Assembly (NCBI GenBank): GCA_963757945.1
Contig: CAVWTN010000001.1
Location: 496,001-560,000 of the forward strand
Source of the DNA: CAVWTN01 sp963757945
GTDB taxonomy: Bacteria > Vulcanimicrobiota > Vulcanimicrobiia > Vulcanimicrobiales > Vulcanimicrobiaceae
DNA length: 64,000 nucleotides
Reading direction: 5' to 3'
The translations under genes were made by a program, and so were the position numbers. Positions 16,276 through 25,053 of this stretch are shown piece after piece (the first letter of the stretch is position 1; each line of letters starts with the position of its first letter). The notes under the pieces were generated by a model, which was given only the letters and a program-made list of their open reading frames with translations, did no database searches and was not told where the DNA came from.

Positions 16276-17576
16276 CCGGAGGGCCGGGCCGCGAGCGGCG
16301 CGGCGATCTCGCCCGGATCGCGCACGCAGCGCACGGTCCCCGCGCCGGCGGGCCGCAAGCCCTCTTCGACGATCGCGATGAGTTGCGCGAGCGCCGCCGA
16401 GGCGAACGGGAAAAGCGGCTGCAGCCCGTAGCCGAAGCGCGCGTAGCCGTCGACGTGCGTGGCGTTTTCGACCTCGTAGAACCAGGCCCGTTCGCCGTGG
16501 CCCGCGGCCTTGATCGCCGCGAGATACGGATGCGCGTTGATCGCGGGCGGGACCAGGATATCCGCGCCGCCGGCGAGCGAGATGAACGGGCGTCCGATCC
16601 GCCCCGAAGGCGAAAGGCGCGCGATCCGCTCCGTCGCGGCCGCGGAGGGCGCGTAGGCGATCCGCTCGTCCAGCGAGCGCAGCGGCGCGGCGCCCGCGTC
16701 GAGCAGCTGCGCGTAGACGAACGTCGTCACGTCGCAATAGAACGGCGGCCACGCCAGGTGATCGCGCCAGAGCGAGGGATGGGCCGGGTCGTCCTGCCGG
16801 CGGTCGGGCGGGAAGCCGAGGGCGAGCAGGCGCTCGCGGCCGGCCGGCGTGACCTCTCCGCCCGAGACGAGCGGGAGCGCCGCGCCGATGAATGCGGGCA
16901 GGACCGTCAGCAGATTGCGGGCCGGCGACCAGCCGACGCCGGCCCAATCGAAGCCGCCGTCGACGAGGTCCGGCCTGCGCTCCAGCAGCCGGCGCACTTG
17001 CGCGCCCCCGTTGGAGAGGCCGACGGCGTACGTGCGCTCGGGCTCGCCGCGGCGCCGGCGCAGCTCCTCGCGCGCGTAGCTGATGACGGCGACGTAATCG
17101 TCGTCCCAATGCTCGATCGCGCTCGGCGCGGGATCGAGCGCGCCGAGCCGAATGCCGGTCCCCTCCGGGAACGGTCCCGGGAACGGCGGGGTGTAGGTCG
17201 CGGTCCCGCCGTCGTCCGGCCCGACCACGGCGTTGTAGGCGATCCCCTTATTGCTCGAGACGAAGGCGAAGCCGCCCGCGAGCGCGGTTTCTCCGAAGAC
17301 GAGGTCGTTCGCGAACTCGCTGCGGGTGGCGGGCGTGCCGGCGGCCAGCAACCTTCCGTTCCAGGCGGCCGGGATCCGCAGGAGCGTGCGCTGCCCCGGG
17401 CCCAGCGACGTGTGGATCAGCGTCCCGGGCACGGGCAGGCTCGCCGGGGAGCGATACCCGGGCCCCACGAGGGCGCTCGCGTCGAGGGCCGGCTCGAAAC
17501 CGGGCGCGTTCGGCGGCAGCGGGGCTTCGCCGAAGCGCAGGTCGGGCAGGAAAATCTCGCCTAGGATCTCGATCAT
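16272..17576 (-). CDS. Alpha/beta hydrolase, tannase/hydroxybutyrate-oligomer hydrolase-like
   Basis: A 434-residue alpha/beta hydrolase. The nucleophile elbow is GLSNGGA, and later segments (GGADILVPP; ENATHVDGYARFGYG) fit acid and histidine positions. The overall pattern recalls large secreted-type esterases such as tannase/feruloyl esterase or 3-hydroxybutyrate-oligomer hydrolase, but no signal peptide is obvious. The start is ATG 17576 (MIEILGE); the frame is open to 17699 but that part is a shadow of the rpsT leader. The phaC gene just beyond rpsT makes a PHA-oligomer substrate attractive but unproven. Confidence 0.6.
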   Translation of the reverse strand: MIEILGEIFLPDLRFGEAPLPPNAPGFEPALDASALVGPGYRSPASLPVPGTLIHTSLGPGQRTLLRIPAAWNGRLLAAGTPATRSEFANDLVFGETALAGGFAFVSSNKGIAYNAVVGPDDGGTATYTPPFPGPFPEGTGIRLGALDPAPSAIEHWDDDYVAVISYAREELRRRRGEPERTYAVGLSNGGAQVRRLLERRPDLVDGGFDWAGVGWSPARNLLTVLPAFIGAALPLVSGGEVTPAGRERLLALGFPPDRRQDDPAHPSLWRDHLAWPPFYCDVTTFVYAQLLDAGAAPLRSLDERIAYAPSAAATERIARLSPSGRIGRPFISLAGGADILVPPAINAHPYLAAIKAAGHGERAWFYEVENATHVDGYARFGYGLQPLFPFASAALAQLIAIVEEGLRPAGAGTVRCVRDPGEIAAPLAARPSG

Positions 17577-17660
17577 GCTGGACGCTCCCGCCGCCCTGTG
17601 ATACGATGGGCGGCGTGTCCGCCCGCCGGGCACGTTCTCGTTTGCCCTGCCGGAGTACTC

Positions 17661-17981
17661 GTGCCGAATATCAAAGCCGCAGTCAAGTGGACGCGCCAAT
17701 CGGAGAAGCGCCGCAAGCGCAATCTCGATTCCAAGACCCGCCTCAAGACGCTCTTCAAGAAGGCGAAAGCGAGCGAAGACACCGCGCTCGTCTCATCGGT
17801 CGAGAGTCAATTCGATAAGGCTGCGCAGAAGGGCATCATCCACCCGAACAAGGCTGCGCGCAAGAAGTCGCGGCTCGCGAAGGCCGTCAGAACGGCCGCC
17901 GTGGCCCGCGCGACCGCTCCCGCCGAAACGGCGGCAAAGGGCACGAAGGGCACGAAGGGCCGCAAGAAGACCGCGAAGTAG
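17661..17981 (+). CDS. rpsT: 30S ribosomal protein S20
   Basis: A 106-residue basic protein beginning PNIKAAVKWTRQ after a GTG start (17661) preceded by GGAG six bases upstream. Residues 1-85 fit S20, including KGIIHPNKAARKKSRLAK; the Ala/Thr/Lys-rich tail is lineage-specific. An in-frame ATG at 17598 would add 21 unrelated residues and lacks support. It is a single-gene unit ending in a strong hairpin. Confidence 0.95.
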   Translation: MPNIKAAVKWTRQSEKRRKRNLDSKTRLKTLFKKAKASEDTALVSSVESQFDKAAQKGIIHPNKAARKKSRLAKAVRTAAVARATAPAETAAKGTKGTKGRKKTAK

Positions 17982-18005
17982 CGCTTCTCGACGCTCGAAA
18001 TGACG

Positions 18006-18035
18006 AAGAAGCCGCTCGAACGAGCGGCTTCTTCA
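18006..18035. terminator. Bidirectional terminator between rpsT and phaC
   Basis: A perfect 14-bp inverted repeat (GAAGAAGCCGCTCG / CGAGCGGCTTCTTC) around AA. A run ending TTCTTCATTT follows on the plus strand, and the arm is A/G-rich on the other side. It lies between the converging ends of rpsT (17981) and phaC (18074), so it can serve both. Confidence 0.8.
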
Positions 18036-18073
18036 TTTCTCGCGGGCGCGCGCGCCGCGTGCGCCGCGGCGGT

Positions 18074-19762
18074 CTACTTCTCGACGACGTACGTTCCCGG
18101 TGCCGGGGCAAGAGCGGGAAACTCCGCGCCGCCGGGACGCTGGTCGGCGACCGGGCGCTTCGCGCCGGAGCGCTCGGCGATCCAGCTGAGCCAATTCGGC
18201 CACCACGAGCCCGGCGTGGCTTGCGATTCCGCGAACCATTCGTCCGGATTCGCCGGATTGGAGGCGGCCGCGCGCCACGAGCCCTTGCCCTTTGACGGCG
18301 GATTGATGATCCCCGCGATGTGGCCCGAGGCGCCGAGCCGGAACTGCACGTCGCCGCCGAAGGTCTGCGTCATGCTGTAGACGGAGCGCCACGGCGCGAT
18401 GTGGTCCTCTTGCGTCGCCACGGCGTAGGTATCGTTCTTGATTCGCCCGAGATCGAGCGGAACGCCCTTGACCAGCAGCTTGTCCGGTTTGATCAGGTTG
18501 TTCTCGACGTAGAAGTTGCGCAGGTAATAGTTCTGCATCGTGCGCGGCAGCCGCGTCGCGTCGGCGTTCCAGTAGAGCAGGTCGAAGGCCGGCGCATCCT
18601 TGCCCATCAGGTACCGGTTGATCGAAGGGTTCCAGATCAGATCGGTCGAGCGCAGCAGGTTGAACGTGTCGGCCATCTCCTCGCCCTCGAGGTAGCCGCG
18701 CGTCGCCATCTTCTTCTCGACCAGCGCGATCGCTTCGTCGCTGAGGAACGCACGCAGGTCGCCCGCGTGCGCGAAATCCGTCATCGTCGCGAAGAACGTC
18801 GCGGAGACGGCAAGCTGTTCGCCCGTGCGCGCGAGATAGGCCAGCGTCATCGCCGTGAGCGTTCCGCCGATGCAGTAGCCGATGACGTTGATGTCCGCCG
18901 TGCCGGAGATCTTCTTCACGACGCGCGCCGCGGTCAGCGCGCCGAGCTCGACGTAATCCTCCATGCTCAAGTGCGCAAGGTCCGCGCCCGGGTTGCGCCA
19001 CGAGATGATGAACGTGTGGAGCCCGCTGTCGACGCAGTACTTGACGAAACTGTTCGCCGGCTGCAGATCGAGGATGTAGAACTTGTTGATGTACGCCGGA
19101 ATCAAGAGGATCGGACGCTCGTAGGTCTGCTCGGTCGAGGGCGTATACTCGATCAGCTCGATCAACTCGTTGCGGAAGACGACGTTGCCCTTCGAGATGG
19201 CGACGTTCTTGCCCAGTTCGAACGCGCTCTTGTCGACGAGCGCCGCGCGGCCGTTGTTCTTCTCGCGGTCCTCCAGCACGTTCTGCGCGCCGCGGACGAG
19301 GTTTGCGCCGCCGGTGCGGAAGGTCTCCTCGATCACGGCGGGATTCAGAAATGCGACGTTTGTCGGACTCATCGCATCGACGAAGACTTTCGCGAAGAAG
19401 CGGACTCGCAGGCGCGTCTCGTCGTCGATGTCGGGCGCCTTGTCGATCGATTCCAGCAGCGTCTTGCTCGCGAGCAGATAGCCCTGCTTGAGCGCATCGA
19501 ACGCGGGATTATCGGTCCAGGCCTGATGCTTGAAGCGCGCGTCGCCCTTATCGGGTTCGATCAGCGGCGCGGGTTTCTCACCGCCGGGAGGCGTCACGGC
19601 CTGCGTTGCGATGTTGACCCAGGCTTTTGCGAACTCAGCCTGAGCGGAGAGGAGCGACTCCGGGTGCGAAAGCAGCGAGCCCCACACCTTGAGCGCCGCC
19701 GAATTGATTCCGAGCGGGTCCAACTGGTCCGCGAAGGGTAGCTGTTTGTCGTCTTTGCTCAC
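18074..19762 (-). CDS. phaC: Class I polyhydroxyalkanoate synthase
   Basis: A 562-residue PHA synthase that polymerises hydroxyacyl-CoA into storage polyester on granules. The nucleophile is the cysteine of GYCIGGT (near residue 294); the acid lies in QEDHIAPWRS and the histidine in GASGHIAGIINPP, matching the class I triad. The tryptophan-rich C-terminus is also typical. I chose GTG 19762 (SKDDKQLPF...). The frame is open to 19945 but that part is arginine-rich and unlike the family. No phaA or phaB is next to it; the esterase beyond rpsT may be related to PHA turnover. Confidence 0.93.
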   Translation of the reverse strand: MSKDDKQLPFADQLDPLGINSAALKVWGSLLSHPESLLSAQAEFAKAWVNIATQAVTPPGGEKPAPLIEPDKGDARFKHQAWTDNPAFDALKQGYLLASKTLLESIDKAPDIDDETRLRVRFFAKVFVDAMSPTNVAFLNPAVIEETFRTGGANLVRGAQNVLEDREKNNGRAALVDKSAFELGKNVAISKGNVVFRNELIELIEYTPSTEQTYERPILLIPAYINKFYILDLQPANSFVKYCVDSGLHTFIISWRNPGADLAHLSMEDYVELGALTAARVVKKISGTADINVIGYCIGGTLTAMTLAYLARTGEQLAVSATFFATMTDFAHAGDLRAFLSDEAIALVEKKMATRGYLEGEEMADTFNLLRSTDLIWNPSINRYLMGKDAPAFDLLYWNADATRLPRTMQNYYLRNFYVENNLIKPDKLLVKGVPLDLGRIKNDTYAVATQEDHIAPWRSVYSMTQTFGGDVQFRLGASGHIAGIINPPSKGKGSWRAAASNPANPDEWFAESQATPGSWWPNWLSWIAERSGAKRPVADQRPGGAEFPALAPAPGTYVVEK

Positions 19763-20103
19763 GCAGACCAGTTTACGAGCGGCGGGCACGGGCCCTGCTC
19801 GCCCCCGGGAACAACCGCGCGCGGCCCAAGGCCGGACCGGCGGCACTTCACTTGGCCATGCCAAGGCGCGCAGGCGCCTCGCGCGAATATCAAGGCCGTA
19901 ACGAGCGTCCTCGCCGGCGCGAAACACTTCGAGCGACCGAGTCAACGGTCGCGTCGCAGCCGAGGCCGACCCGCCGAGGCCCGCGGCCGGTAATGAGTTC
20001 GAGTGGAGAGTATCGGTTTGCGCGGTTTCCTCGCGTTCAATGCGGTCCGCGGCCCAAGGCCGGCCGAGTGGCCCGCGGCCGCCCTGCGAGTGGGCGGCGG
20101 CGC
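19763..20103. other. 341-bp intergenic stretch with a direct repeat and a hairpin
   Basis: No gene seen. It holds a 15-bp direct repeat, GCGGCCCAAGGCCGG, at 19821-19835 and 20049-20063, and a hairpin GCGACCG / CGGTCGC at 19933-19952 with a 6-nt loop. It must contain the promoters of phaC (minus) and of the response regulator-kinase pair (plus), but I see no convincing sigma-70 boxes. Confidence 0.5.
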
Positions 20104-20841
20104 ATGAACGGCCACATCCTGATCGTCGACGACGACGATGACGTTCGCAGAGTGCTCCGCCTGCTGCTCGAGAACGCGGCCTACACCGTTTCGGAGATCC
20201 CCGACGGGCGCTTGGCCGTCGCGGAGGCCGCGCGGCTGCAGCCCGACGTGATCCTGATCGACTGGGTGATGCCCGAACTCGACGGCTGCGCGGCGACCGC
20301 GCAACTCAAAGGCAACCCGCGGACCGCGGCGATCCCGGTCGTCATGTTGAGCGCGAAGTTGAACGCGGCGGACAAGATCGACGCGCTCGCGGCGGGCGTG
20401 AGCGACTTCGTGGACAAGCCGTTCCGCAGCGCCGACGTGCTTGCCAAGGTCCGCTTCCACGTTTCGGGAGGCCGGGCGCCGCAGCCCGCGCAAGCCGCAA
20501 CGCCGCGGCGCCCGGCGCGCGGAGCGGTCCGCGATCTCGACGAGCTTCGGGCCAGCGCCGACGCCGCAGCGGCGCGCAGCGAGTATGAAAGCGCGGCGAC
20601 CGCCTACTCGCTCGCGGCGGAGGCCGCCGCCGCGGCGGGCGATGCGGGCGGGGCGAACGCGCTGCTGCGGCTCGCCGGGAAAATGTCCGTCTTGCAGGCC
20701 GAGACGAGCTCCGAGCCCGCTCCCAAGCACGATGCGTACCGGGCGGCCGCGCGCTTCTTCCTCGCCGCGGGCGATCTTTCGCTTGCGACCCATGCGAACG
20801 CGGCCGCGCGAGGTGCGCTCGCGCGGCAGGATCCCTCGTGA
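20104..20841 (+). CDS. Response regulator with a C-terminal helical domain
   Basis: A 245-residue protein. Residues 1-120 are a REC domain: acidic pocket in IVDDDDDVRR, phospho-acceptor Asp in ILIDWVMPELDG, and conserved Lys in FVDKPFRS. The remaining ~120 residues are alanine-rich helices, perhaps TPR-like, with no recognisable DNA-binding or enzymatic output. The start is ATG 20104; the open frame upstream to 19852 is non-family. The kinase gene starts within its last codons (GTGA overlap), so the two form a pair. Confidence 0.87.
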   Translation: MNGHILIVDDDDDVRRVLRLLLENAAYTVSEIPDGRLAVAEAARLQPDVILIDWVMPELDGCAATAQLKGNPRTAAIPVVMLSAKLNAADKIDALAAGVSDFVDKPFRSADVLAKVRFHVSGGRAPQPAQAATPRRPARGAVRDLDELRASADAAAARSEYESAATAYSLAAEAAAAAGDAGGANALLRLAGKMSVLQAETSSEPAPKHDAYRAAARFFLAAGDLSLATHANAAARGALARQDPS

Positions 20842-22679
20842 GCGTGCCGGCCTCGCCGCGCGCCGGGAACCTGATGGTCGCGCTCTCGCTGCGTCCGCGC
20901 TTCATCGCGGGCCTGGGGCTCGTCGCGCTGCTCGCGATCGCGCAATATCTTCTGCTCTCGCTCGCCATCGCGGAACAACAGCAAATCGCCGTCGCGATGA
21001 ACGCCGCCGGTTTTCAGCGCTCCCTCGTGCAGCGCGTCGCGCTCTCCGCGAGCCGGCTCGCCGCGGCGCCCACGAGCGCCACGCAAAGCGCGGCCCGGCG
21101 CGCGCTGCTCGACGCGGCCGGCCTGCTCGAACGGCGCAAGACGCAACTGCTCGACGGCGATTCCGCCCTCAACCCGCGGGGCTGGCCTCCCGATTCCGTT
21201 CGCCGCCTGTACTTCGATGCGCAGCCTCCGCTGGACCGGGAACTCGCGGCGTTCATCGCGCACGCGCGGCGCCTCGCGGCGCTCCCGAACGAGCGCGCGC
21301 GGCTCGACGGCGCGGATCTCGCGGGGATCCTGGAGCGGCAAGAGCCGCTGCTGCTCGCGCTCGACCGCGCCGACGCGGCCTATCTCGAAGATTCCGCCTA
21401 TCGCAACGACCGTTTGAATTCGATCGTGCGCGGCACGTTCGTGGCCTTGCTGATCACCTTGATCGGCGTCTTCTACATCCTGTTCCGTCCCGTCGAGGGC
21501 AAGATCAAGGCTCAGCGGGCGCAGTTGCTGCGCGAAAACGACAGCCTCACGAACGTCGTGCGCAGCTCGCGGACGCTCGTCGAGGCGCTCTCCTACGAGG
21601 CGCTCGTCGTGCGCTTCATCGAAGGCGCGACGCGCATCTTGGGCGTCGAGGCGCTCCCGGTCGAGAGCCGCGAGCTCGATCTCGTGGAAGCGCCCGGCCC
21701 GATCGCCTTCGAGCAGCTCGCGCCCGAGGAACAAGCGCTCGTGCGCGAGGCGGCGCGCGAAGCGGGCCTGCGCACGAACGCCGGCGCGACGTTCGTCGCG
21801 CATGCGATCGCGCTCCCTCCGGGCGACCGCCGGCTGACGATCGTGGCGCGCAGCGAGAGCCGGATCCCGCCGAGCGATCTGACGGCGCTCGAGTTCTTCG
21901 GCTCGTACCTGACGCTCTCGGCGCGCAACGCGACGCTCTTCGCGAACCTGCGTGACCGCGAGAGCCGTATCGCCGAACTCGACAAGCTCAAGAGCGACTT
22001 GATCGCGATGCTCGCGCACGATTTCCGCGGCTCGCTCACGACGATCATCGGCTATGCGGAACTGATGAAAGAGGGCCTGATCTCGGGCGACGAGGTTCCC
22101 GCCGCCGCGCAGACGATCGAAGGCGCGGCCTGGCGCCTGACGCACCTGGCGGCGGACACGCTGACGATGTCGCAGCTCGAGCGCAACGAGATCGTCCTCA
22201 ATCGTGCACCCGTCGACATCGTCGAACTGCTCGTCGAGACGATCCACGGTTTCGGGCAATCCGAACGGATCACGTTCGCTTCCGCCGAACCGACGCTCGT
22301 CGCCCCGTGCGATTCGCGCCGCATCCATCAAGCGCTCGAGAACCTGATCGGCAACGCGCTGAAGTACTCGACCGGCGCGGTCACCGTCACGCTCTCGCGC
22401 GACGGCGACTGGGCCCGGATCGCGATCGCCGATCTCGGGATCGGCATCCCGCGGGCGGATCTCGAACGGGTCTTCGAACGCTTCGCCCGCGCCGACAATG
22501 CGAAGCGCGCGGGCATCAAGGGCTCGGGATTCGGACTCTATCTCAGCCGGATGCTCGTCGGCCTGCACGGCGGAACGGTCGCCGTGGTCAGCGAGGAGGG
22601 GAAAGGCAGCACGTTCACGCTCTCGCTGCCGCTGCAGGCGGATGCGGTGCCCGCGCTCGCCGTCACGGATCGACGTTGA
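20838..22679 (+). CDS. Membrane sensor histidine kinase
   Basis: A 613-residue kinase. A transmembrane helix near residues 20-40, an extracytoplasmic helical sensor of ~160 residues, and a second helix (FVALLITLIGVFYILF) precede a coiled linker. A GAF-like region (~230-370) follows. The HisKA box is MLAHDFRGSLTTIIGYAEL, with the phosphorylated His in AHD. The ATPase domain has an N box (NLIGNALKYS), G1 (DLGIGIP) and G2 (GSGFGLYLS). It should autophosphorylate and pass phosphate to the overlapping response regulator. The stimulus is not evident. It converges with priA with a 17-bp overlap. Confidence 0.92.
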   Translation: MSVPASPRAGNLMVALSLRPRFIAGLGLVALLAIAQYLLLSLAIAEQQQIAVAMNAAGFQRSLVQRVALSASRLAAAPTSATQSAARRALLDAAGLLERRKTQLLDGDSALNPRGWPPDSVRRLYFDAQPPLDRELAAFIAHARRLAALPNERARLDGADLAGILERQEPLLLALDRADAAYLEDSAYRNDRLNSIVRGTFVALLITLIGVFYILFRPVEGKIKAQRAQLLRENDSLTNVVRSSRTLVEALSYEALVVRFIEGATRILGVEALPVESRELDLVEAPGPIAFEQLAPEEQALVREAAREAGLRTNAGATFVAHAIALPPGDRRLTIVARSESRIPPSDLTALEFFGSYLTLSARNATLFANLRDRESRIAELDKLKSDLIAMLAHDFRGSLTTIIGYAELMKEGLISGDEVPAAAQTIEGAAWRLTHLAADTLTMSQLERNEIVLNRAPVDIVELLVETIHGFGQSERITFASAEPTLVAPCDSRRIHQALENLIGNALKYSTGAVTVTLSRDGDWARIAIADLGIGIPRADLERVFERFARADNAKRAGIKGSGFGLYLSRMLVGLHGGTVAVVSEEGKGSTFTLSLPLQADAVPALAVTDRR

Positions 22680-25053
22680 CGATCAAGCGCGTGCCGCGTT
22701 CGCGGCGCCCCAGCGGCGCGAGCGTCTCGCGAATGAACGCGGCGACCGGCTCGCTCTGCGCGCTCTTGATCGCGATCCGGTAGCGCCACTCGCCGTTCAC
22801 GCGCGCCACGGCGAACGGCGCGGGCCCGAGCACTTCCGCCTCGACGCCCCGGCGCACGGCGTCGGCATAGCGTTGTGCGGCGCTCTTGACGGCGGCCAGC
22901 TCGCGCCCGATCACCGCGAGATAGACGAGCGCGCCGAACGGCGGATAGCGCAACTCGCGCCGGATCTCCAGCTCCTCGGCGGCGAACGTTTCGTAATCGT
23001 GCGCCGCGGCGGCCACGACGGCCGGATGCCGCGGTGAATACGTCTGCACGATCGTCTCGCCCGCCAGCGCCCGCCCGCTGCGTCCCGAGACTTGCGCGAG
23101 CAGATCGAAGGTGCGCTCGGCGGCGCGAAAGTCGGGAACGTGCAGGCCGATGTCGGCGGCGATCACGCCGACGAGCGTGACGGCCGGAAAGTCCAGCCCC
23201 TTCGCGACCATCTGCGTGCCGACCAGGATGTCGCCGCTCGCCGCGAACTCGTCGAGCAGGCGCGCGTGATCGCCGATGCGCGTGGTCGTGTCGCTATCCA
23301 TGCGCACGATCTTCGCGTTCGGGAACAGCTCCTGCGCGAACGCGACGACGCGCTGCGTGCCGACGCCGAAATCGCGGATCGCTTCCGCTTTGCATTGCGG
23401 GCAGCGTAAGGGGACCGGCCGCGAGCGATCGCACTGATGGCAGCGCAGCAGCCCTTCGGCGCGGTGCACGGTCAGCGAGACGCTGCAGCGATCGCATTCG
23501 GGGACGAAGCCGCAGGCGCGGCAGAGCATGAACCCGGCGCTGCCCCGCCGGTTCACGAACAGCACCGTCTTCTCGCGGCGCGCCAAGCGCGCGGCGAGCG
23601 CCTCGACGAGCGCCGTGCTGAAGATCCGGCGGTTCCCTTCGGCGAACTCCTGCGCGAGATCGACGATCCGCGTCGGCGGCAAGGGCAAGCCGGTCGCGCG
23701 TTCGCGCAAGCGCAACAGCGGGATCTGCGGCGTGCCGGCCGCGGCGTAGGCTTCGAGCGGCGGGGTCGCGCTGCCCAGCACGAGCACGCCGCCGGCCAAG
23801 CGCATGCGCTCGCGTGCGACGGCGACCGCGTGATAGCGCGGCGCGCCGTCCTGCTTGTACGAGGTCTCGTGCGCCTCGTCGACGACGATCAGCCGCACGT
23901 CCGGGAGCGGCGCGAAGACGGCGCTGCGCGCGCCGACGACGACGTCGATCTCGCCGCGCATCGCCGCGAGCCAATTCTCGAGCCGCTCGCGTTCGGAGAG
24001 CGCCGAATGCAGGACGGCCACGCGGTCGCCGAAGGCGCGCTCGAAACGGCGCGCGGTCTGCGGCGTCAGCGAGATCTCCGGCACGAGCACGATCGCGCGC
24101 CCGCCCGCGGCGAGCACGGCCTCGATCGCCTCCAGATAGACGAGCGTCTTGCCGCTCCCGGTGATCCCGAACAGGAGGACTTCTTCAAAACGCGCGCGCC
24201 GCGTGCGCTCGACGATCGCCGCGATCGCGGCGGCCTGCTCGGCGCTCGGGACGTGGTCGCGCTGCATCGCGCGCCGCGTCACCGGCCGGCCCGCGATCGG
24301 CTCGATGCGCTCGTGCAAGGCCCCGGCGCGCACGGCGCGCGCGATCACCGCGCTGGAGTAGCCCGCGTGCAGCGCGTCCGCGCGCCGCAGCGTGCCCGCC
24401 TCGCGCACGAGCGCGACGAGCGCGCTCGCGCGGGCGCCCGCGATCGGAGCGCTGCCGGGCTCGAGCACGCGTTCGGTGCGCTCGGCGATCGCGGGCGCGC
24501 GCATGACCCGCTCGCGCACGAGCGCGCCGGCGCGCACGAGCGCGGCGAGCGCGCGCAAGAGCGTCGCGCGATCCCCGGCGCGCCGCGCTTCGGGGTGGCG
24601 CAGCAGCGCCTCGACGGAACAGCCGTCCGGAAAATCTTCCCAGAGCAGGCGCACCAGCCGCGGCGGCACCGAAGGAAAGCGTTCCGGCCCCGGCACCGCG
24701 CCCACGATCCGCAGGCGCTCCTCGACCCGCGGCAGCGCGCTCGCGTGCACGACCGCGCCGAGCGCCTCGCCGAGCGAACAGCAGTAATGGTCCGCCATCC
24801 AGCGCGCGAGCGCGAGCCCGGTCGCATCGAACGCGCGGCCCCCTTCGCCCAGGCCCGCGATCTCGCGGAGCCGCTCGTCCTCCGCGGCGGGGCGCGGCCC
24901 GTCCACGACGTAACCGTAGACCTCGCGGCCGCCGAGCGGAACGCGCACGACGCTGCCGACTTCGAGCGAGAGACCGGGCGGCACGAGATAGCTCAGCGCC
25001 CGGTCGAACCGGCTCGTGCGCAGCCGGACGAGGACGTCGACGGCTTGGATCAG
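22663..25053 (-). CDS. priA: Primosomal protein N' (PriA helicase)
   Basis: PriA restarts stalled replication forks. The protein has the N-terminal 3'BD region (SRFDRALSYLVPPG), a Walker A GITGSGKT near residue 296, a DEAH box (VDEAHETSYKQ), and the zinc cysteines CRACG, CDRC, CHQC and CPQC before the C-terminal helicase lobe. No ATG, GTG or TTG sits at a suitable place. The best candidate is CTG 25053-25051, overlapping the aroB stop as CTGA, like the 4-bp overlaps elsewhere in this operon. The frame continues open upstream only as an aroB shadow. Function is certain; the start is not. Confidence 0.9.
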   Translation of the reverse strand: MIQAVDVLVRLRTSRFDRALSYLVPPGLSLEVGSVVRVPLGGREVYGYVVDGPRPAAEDERLREIAGLGEGGRAFDATGLALARWMADHYCCSLGEALGAVVHASALPRVEERLRIVGAVPGPERFPSVPPRLVRLLWEDFPDGCSVEALLRHPEARRAGDRATLLRALAALVRAGALVRERVMRAPAIAERTERVLEPGSAPIAGARASALVALVREAGTLRRADALHAGYSSAVIARAVRAGALHERIEPIAGRPVTRRAMQRDHVPSAEQAAAIAAIVERTRRARFEEVLLFGITGSGKTLVYLEAIEAVLAAGGRAIVLVPEISLTPQTARRFERAFGDRVAVLHSALSERERLENWLAAMRGEIDVVVGARSAVFAPLPDVRLIVVDEAHETSYKQDGAPRYHAVAVARERMRLAGGVLVLGSATPPLEAYAAAGTPQIPLLRLRERATGLPLPPTRIVDLAQEFAEGNRRIFSTALVEALAARLARREKTVLFVNRRGSAGFMLCRACGFVPECDRCSVSLTVHRAEGLLRCHQCDRSRPVPLRCPQCKAEAIRDFGVGTQRVVAFAQELFPNAKIVRMDSDTTTRIGDHARLLDEFAASGDILVGTQMVAKGLDFPAVTLVGVIAADIGLHVPDFRAAERTFDLLAQVSGRSGRALAGETIVQTYSPRHPAVVAAAAHDYETFAAEELEIRRELRYPPFGALVYLAVIGRELAAVKSAAQRYADAVRRGVEAEVLGPAPFAVARVNGEWRYRIAIKSAQSEPVAAFIRETLAPLGRRERGTRLIVNVDP

